From the NCBI GenBank assembly GCA_029378245.1, contig JARKIF010000019.1, positions 496,001-560,000 on the forward strand: 64,000 nt of DNA. The letters run 5' to 3'. Position 1 is the first letter of the stretch, and every line of letters starts with the position of its first letter. A program made the position numbers and the translations under genes. Of this stretch, positions 58,734 to 64,000 are shown in pieces. Origin of the DNA: Roridomyces roridus (lineage: Eukaryota > Basidiomycota > Agaricomycetes > Agaricales > Mycenaceae). Below the pieces are notes generated by a model. That model did not search any database. It was given only the letters and a program-made list of their open reading frames with translations, and was not told the DNA's origin.

Positions 58734-59439
58734 TTAGTAATTGAGTTGAAGAAAAGGTCTAAAATGAAGTGTGTACGAATCGGGAGACGTTTGGCCTGGC
58801 CTGGGTTGCCATTGTCGCAGCCAAGAAAAATGAAAACTCTTGCAATGTTTTGCTTCTGGGTCCAATGTTCCAGGAGAACTTCGCTTTCACAACACAGTGC
58901 TCGTTCGATGGATCTTACCACGCTTTTTGCAGGATCAGCTTTCAAGAAACTTGTGAAAGCCGGGTAAATCATTACGGTCTGCGTATCCCACCGGGTTGCA
59001 CAGACGGCACCTCAGGCTTGCATTGCAGCATTGCCATCAATGATGAAACCTGGAGCCGGAACAGCCGTGAGCTGATCCAACAGGACAATGGGCCGCCGGC
59101 GGAACATGCACACACAATTCTTCTCTTGACTTCCATCACCCTTGGGACAAGGGTGGCGGATCGCCAATCTCGACAAGCGGGAGAGCTTTTGGCCGCGGAG
59201 GAAGCTGAAAGATATCCTATTCTCTCCGGCTGACATGCCGCTGGTATTCAGTCTTGCAGTTGCCACGGCGCCAGCAAATCTTCCTGGCTGCGACCGCTTC
59301 ATCTGCTCCGTAACGCCAGGGAAACTCGTTGGCAATTCTGACGATAAACGTCTACTATTCCCGCAAAGGGCTGGTCAACGGTCGGTGGGACCTGTTTGCC
59401 TCTCCCGCCATTGTAATCACCCTGTCATCCAGGGAATCC
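58734..59439. other. Intergenic, nothing recognised
   Basis: Open frames on the plus strand reach about 150 codons (58769-59233) but contain no motif and overlap others. It may include the decayed upstream part of the F-box fragment that follows. Confidence 0.35.
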
Positions 59440-59630
59440 ATGCTCATCAACCTACTGCCCGGCGAGCTCATCGAGGAGATATTCTTACATTTGCCTCTTT
59501 TCTATGGAGGCCCGGAGCATCGCGCTTTGAAACACGATGATAATCCGTGATGGCCGCTGCCAAAGATAGTTCCGAGGGAGGACCCCGTAACCATCGGCAC
59601 ATTCATCCGTATTCCAACATTGATTTAACA
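59440..59630 (+). pseudogene. F-box gene fragment, copy 1
   Basis: MLINLLPGELIEEIFLHLPL is a good F-box start (LPxELxxxIFxxLP), but the frame ends at TGA 59548-59550 after 36 codons. The block 59505-59630 reappears in inverted orientation at 60455-60575, with the same stop. Confidence 0.55.
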
Positions 59631-60454
59631 ATCATTTCATCTGGGAACCGAATATGGGCGCACCTCTGAGGTTCAGTGCCGGGTACACATGCCGAGCTGC
59701 TAGCCTGCTCACTCCTCCTGTTGGAACTTGGTTGTGCGGCGCGCTATCATCTATAGCGGATGAACTCCGATGCCCTGCGTTTGTGAGTTGTGGTTGAATC
59801 TTTGAAACACACACACAAATTTGAAATTTCAAAAGCACATACTCGTGGGCCGATCCAGGACATAGTACAGATGTGTCGACTTGCTACCAAGTATGATGAG
59901 CGGGTGTGCGACTTCGGAGGGCTGAGTACGAAGAGAGAGAGGAGAGCACCGGCACGCACCGGCAAGAAGGAGTTGAATTATCCCCAACAGTCCTCTTCAT
60001 CCCGCGAGTGCGCCAGACGAGACTCGTCACGAGAGTTTCCGACGGACAGTCTCCCGTTTGGCGGAATGAACACCAGTACATAGTGATCCGGCACCCATAC
60101 GGTTCCAACGAGATCAGGGGCCCGTGTTAATGGGCTCCGAGCCAGGTGGTGATGCAGAGTAGAGGAATGGACGGCCAGGAATCAAGAAGGCCGCGTCAAC
60201 ATGTCGATGTCGCGAGCGACACGAGATCGTGGTGGTACGGAAGAAAGAGGTGATTTCGAACTCCGACTCTGACAGAAACAAATTGATCGTCGCGGTAGCC
60301 GATATCTAATCAATTGTATCATAGGAAAACAAGGCAGTTGTCCAAACGACATGCATGCATGTAGCAAGCAAGCCCCGGATAGAAAAAAAAAGTAGTTGCG
60401 GTGTCTGCCAGGCCAAGGCCCAAGGTTGCTTCGACTTGAACACTAGCCGTGGAA

Positions 60455-60575
60455 AATCAATGTTGGAACGCGGCAAGACATGCCGACGGCTACGGGGTCC
60501 TTCCTCGGAACTGTGTTTGGTAGCGGCCATCACGGATTATCATCGTGTTTCAAAGCGCGGTGCTCCGGGCCTCCG
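60455..60575 (-). repeat. Inverted partial copy of the F-box fragment
   Basis: Reverse complement of 59505-59630 at roughly 85% identity by eye (shared CACGGATTATCATCGTGTTT and flanks). The F-box itself is missing here. With copy 1 it forms an inverted repeat around about 0.8 kb of sequence without a gene. Confidence 0.65.
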
Positions 60576-60887
60576 TACTTTTCGCAGATATCGCTTTCCT
60601 GTGCATCACTTGCCAATACTCTGGGAATGTCGGAAAAACGTGATCCGAATTATAATTGGACGTGGCTATTATGGGATGATAAGCGATTGTAATAGATTGT
60701 GATCAATTTTGATCAACATGCGAGAAAGCCAACAATCAATCAAACTGCGCTGGGGACATGCTGGTCACGTCACGCTCTATCCGGGAAGTGCACAGGTCAC
60801 ACAGCAGCCTCAGTGAACCAGATTGCCACCGAGATTGGGAAATCCAGCCCACTTGTTCGTAGATTCTCCTCAATTATAATTCAATTA

Positions 60888-60973
60888 TAAAAGGCTGTTT
60901 TGATTATGATATTATTTGTTTATAATTGGTGTATAATTGTTTATAATTGGATTATAATCAAAAACGGCTTTTT
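60888..60973. repeat. AT-rich inverted repeat
   Basis: AAAAGGCTGTTTTGATTATG (from 60889) is mirrored by ATAATCAAAAACGGCTTTTT (to 60973), around TATAATT repeats. It abuts the open reading frame at 60957-61665 and may be the end of an inserted element or a hairpin. Confidence 0.5.
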
Positions 60974-61665
60974 CCGACAAACTCGGACGACGCCTCTTGT
61001 ATCGCCGCATCACCGACGAGCTCGCGTCCCTCTCGTGGGCCAGGGACCGCATCGTCTGCATCGGGGACTATCTCAGTGACGTAGACAAAGTCCCCGATCA
61101 TGTCTTTACGCAGCAGGACCGCGAGGACTTCCGGGACCACGAACAAAACGGGTACCCTCTAGTCCTGGCACAGGGTGACTGTCACGCTGATCCAACGGGA
61201 CATTTTCAGTTGCTCAGAAACATATTCTGGGCCGACATTATGGCACACGATGGCATCACACCTCGTTCCACTTTCCACCTTCTACTCCAGCACCTCATCG
61301 ACTTTGACTTCAAACTTCCCTGGATCGACGAACGCACCACCGTACTCCGGAACCTCTCCCAGCGACAATTTGTTCGCGGAGCGGCGCTCATCGAGTGGAA
61401 GGAGAAAACAAAGCAGATCATCGAAGCCGCGGGAACTGTTGGCTTTGACGAGATTTTGCTGAGCCGCATTTGTTACTCGCCCATCGACGATACGGCTCTA
61501 GTGTATGGAGGGATTCACCAGGGCATTTGGGCCGGCGATTGGTTTGATTTAGTTGGATGCGAGTGGTTGGAGAGATCGGAGGCAGAGGACGAAGCTTGGA
61601 TGGACGTCAGCGGCGAGTGTTTGGGAGAGGTCGAGGCAATCTGGAGGTCGGAATTTCTGCGCTGA
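60957..61665 (+). pseudogene. 5'-truncated unknown gene, possibly the body of an F-box protein
   Basis: An open frame of about 235 codons that lacks an ATG near its 5' end; the AT-rich repeat directly precedes it and a stop cuts the frame at 60954-60956. It encodes LYRRITDELASLSWARDRIV, DRIVCIGDYLSDVDKVPDHV and ends GECLGEVEAIWRSEFLR. The start resembles the LLYRRI segment that follows an F-box in many fungal proteins, so it could be the rest of the F-box fragment at 59440, separated by about 1.4 kb of inserted DNA. The first internal Met is at 61239. No family is recognised. Confidence 0.45.
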
Positions 61666-63072
61666 GAGCTAATTAGACGGGGGATAGACCCATAGTCGTT
61701 TCAAGGCGAGCATGCTAAGAGGTCATTTGAGGATAAACGAAGAAATTGAATGATTCATTTTTTTCTCTTTTCACCGGAAAGCAAGAGAAAAAAACAAGTT
61801 CGACATCGACGAAATCGGATTCGGGTGCTTACGATTGTGGCGCTGGCGATTATGGATGGAGGACAACCTAGCTTCAGTTCAAATGCCTGCACCGGCCAGC
61901 AGCTGCGTCAAACCAGCAACAACTCGGAAATGTTCCGAGTACTTTACGTAATCGGTCATATGATTTTTGGACGTACCAGGTCTCGGTGCGATCAATTTTT
62001 TTGTGAAAAAAACTGAGCCGTTTCACGTGACTTAAGGTGCGCTATCCTCGTTCGATTCCAGGTATTAACATTTCTTTTTTTTTTCAATCTGCATGTTTGG
62101 ACTGCAGCAGTCCTGATTCCCAGGCTGGACCTTGACTAGTCACTCGGCTCCAGTCATATATATTCTAAAGTTGTGCTGTCCATGCCTGTGTTTCCCTCAT
62201 CATGTAATAGGCTCAATGCGAACTGGTCGGCGCAGCAGCGCCGAGCAGTGAGCTTTGAGCCCCCCAAAGCCCACAATCCTCCTGACATGCCAGTATTTGA
62301 GGGTCAGTTGGAAAACCTTTGCCAGTGCATGGGGTGTGCATCTAGCTGATCAAAGACTCGGATATGACAAGACCTTTGTGATCGTGTGATCGTTTGTGAC
62401 TTCAATTCATGTTTTCTGGGGATGTTGTAGCCTGTTCAAAGTTCCTCCAATAATATCGGAATTGTCTGCACAGTGGGGGCTGACTCCAAGCCCATTTTCT
62501 CCATCGTTGCGCGTGTTTGGTCTTTGATTGTTCATCAAGAGATGTGGGGTTGTGGCTCCGTGACAGTGCAGTTGAAAATTCTGAGCCTTTGTAATTGATA
62601 AAGCAGTTTCAGCTTTTTGAGTGCACAAAATTCCCAGGTCACAAATCTTGAAAAATACATCAAGTACGGCTGGAACTTGGAAGCACATAAGGAAGGAAAA
62701 GTAAGTACTCGTTTTGCCGGGCGAAGCCGCGGCCCACCCACCAAGTTCACTGTGTGTGGAACCTCGTTCGATTCGAGTGCGGGTCCTGGCGAGGATTGAC
62801 GAAGTCTATTTTTTTTGGCGATGAAGTACGCCTGCGACTTTGGATACTCACGAATACGACTGGCATGGAAGTTCCCGTCAATTATTGGGTGTAGTCGCGG
62901 TATCTTGCCCTTGGGCACCTTGGCACCAAATGTTGGCTCAGCTCTTTCCCAGATGGCAGCTTCATTCCTATACAAATGTTTACCGATACTTTTCTACTAC
63001 TTGCGTGAGTTATCTCTTGTATCTACACGAACATGAGACCCATCGAAGATCCAGCACGAAGACTCACCATAC
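61666..63072. other. Intergenic, nothing recognised
   Basis: 1.4 kb with poly-T runs (62,073; 62,811) and no supported gene. A 146-codon minus-strand frame at 62535-62975 has no motif. Confidence 0.4.
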
Positions 63073-64000
63073 TCAAATGCGCCAATCATAAAACTGATTC
63101 GTCGCTTCATGCCCATACAGCACGCTCACCTTCAACCCCTGGCGCTCCAACGCTCCAAGCCTCTGCATCACCGGCTCAACACATTCCGTGTCCCTCAACA
63201 CCAGAATCTCCACCGACCGCAGCCGCACACACGGCGGCGTCTCCCCCTTGGCCAAAGCGGCAGCAGGAATCCGCCATCGCGACTCGACCATGTTCATGAA
63301 CTGCCCGGGACGGAAGGAGCCTTGATCCAGCGCAACCGTGATTGAGTGAATGTTGGGTCCGAGGCATGGCTGCTGCTGCTAATCCTGGCCTCCCCGCGGG
63401 GTGAGGCTCTTGAGCAATGCATCGGGTTTGTCGGAGCTCATGATCTGAAACGCGAGCGTCTCGACCGTGGGTGCAGCCGCGAGAATCTGCATGATGTGGG
63501 CTGGGTTGCAGAACATGATTCGGAGTGTGCGGAGGGTGACTTTTGGAGAGCGTTGGAACAGAGCGAGGAGGGGTCCCGGGTGAGTGGAAATCATGTAGAG
63601 GTCGTCGAGCGCCGGCAGCGTGAGGAAGTTCAGGAACTCGAGATCGCTGACAAAGAGACGATGCAGGCGCGGGAGGGTGATGGGGGTCGATGGGGCGGTA
63701 GCAAACAAATCACCTTCGAGGGTGAGGCTGACGAGCTCGAGGTTCGGCATGCGCTGGAGAGAGGCGAGCAGCTTGGAGGATCTCCCCGTGCCTTTGAACC
63801 GAGTGAGCTGCGACCAAGGGAACACAAGGGGATACGAAAGTCCCGAAAGATCGTCGAAGCTGATGTCCTACAATGCTGGGGCGATATCGAACGGCTGAAT
63901 TTGGGTCTTGGAGGTGGCACCCGGTGACCAAAAGGTGACGACCTCGATACGGAGATGTCGAAGCTGGGGAATCCGCCCACGTATAGGCCCGATTTCACCA
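63073..64000 (-). pseudogene. F-box/LRR-type protein, 5' end outside the window, with in-frame stops
   Basis: One minus-strand frame runs from the window edge to TGA at 63073 and encodes leucine-rich repeats of the fungal F-box type: LRHLRIEVVTFW, LLASLQRMPNLELVSLTLEG, ITLPRLHRLFVSDLEFLNFL, VTLRTLRIMF, ALLKSLTPR and, near the end, MNMVESRWRIP and SVEILVLRDTECV. Two TAG codons break it without a frame shift, at 63868-63870 (before DISFDDL) and 63379-63381 (after TPRGGQD). Neither has an obvious intron around it. It is therefore likely a pseudogene; alternatives are unrecognised introns or read-through. Confidence 0.6.

Noticed and set aside
62030..62080. GTTCGATTCC, a tRNA T-loop-like sequence
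   Set aside because: No acceptor stem, D-arm or anticodon arm could be paired around it. The same holds for GTTCGACTCC near 53,190.

Overview
This window is nuclear DNA of a basidiomycete fungus, most likely a mushroom-forming agaricomycete. Genes are split by many short GT-AG introns of about 45-60 bases, a typical fungal P-type ATPase, a Hap5/NF-YC subunit and a DUF6593-type protein are present, and the transposons belong to families common in basidiomycetes. All exon models below were read by eye from splice signals, reading phase and comparison between paralogues inside the window.

Layout. At 1-5.3 kb there is a partial MYND-family gene and two glycosyltransferase-like type II membrane protein genes, all on the minus strand. 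A 9138-bp CACTA DNA transposon (6147-15284) sits in the divergent gap between these and a third glycosyltransferase-like gene (15630-17387, +). From 17.4 to 33.2 kb lies an array of paralogous MYND zinc-finger genes (17472-19709, 22920-25079 and 30985-33220, plus relics at 22.3-22.8 kb). A distinct MYND gene (20448-22151) and a type IIC P-type ATPase (26423-30468) are interspersed. From 33.2 to 48.9 kb is a gene-poor stretch holding only a DUF6593-like gene (39261-40098), the Hap5 gene (40550-41532) and a perfect 128-bp palindrome. At 48930-50744 a single-exon gene encodes a membrane protein that looks like a TLC domain fused to a prolipoprotein diacylglyceryl transferase (Lgt)-like domain. 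From 51 to 64 kb insertions and decay dominate: a gene split by a 507-bp element, a MYND pseudogene split by a 3.1-kb hAT-like element, and F-box remnants.

Three points stand out. (1) The MYND genes at 17.5, 22.9 and 53.4 kb are each paired head to head with one orphan gene, and the two start codons are only 51-52 bp apart around a telomere-like CCCTAACCCTA motif. This pair has been duplicated as a unit; its partner is intact once and broken twice. (2) The TLC-Lgt protein carries a bacterial-type lipoprotein-modification fold in a eukaryote. (3) Six DNA transposon insertions can be placed to the base from target-site duplications (TCAA, TCA, AAA, TCA, TA and an 8-bp ATATTTTT). For two of them, removing the insert restores an in-frame coding sequence; for a third it restores the 51-bp promoter. 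No CRISPR array, rRNA or convincing tRNA was seen.
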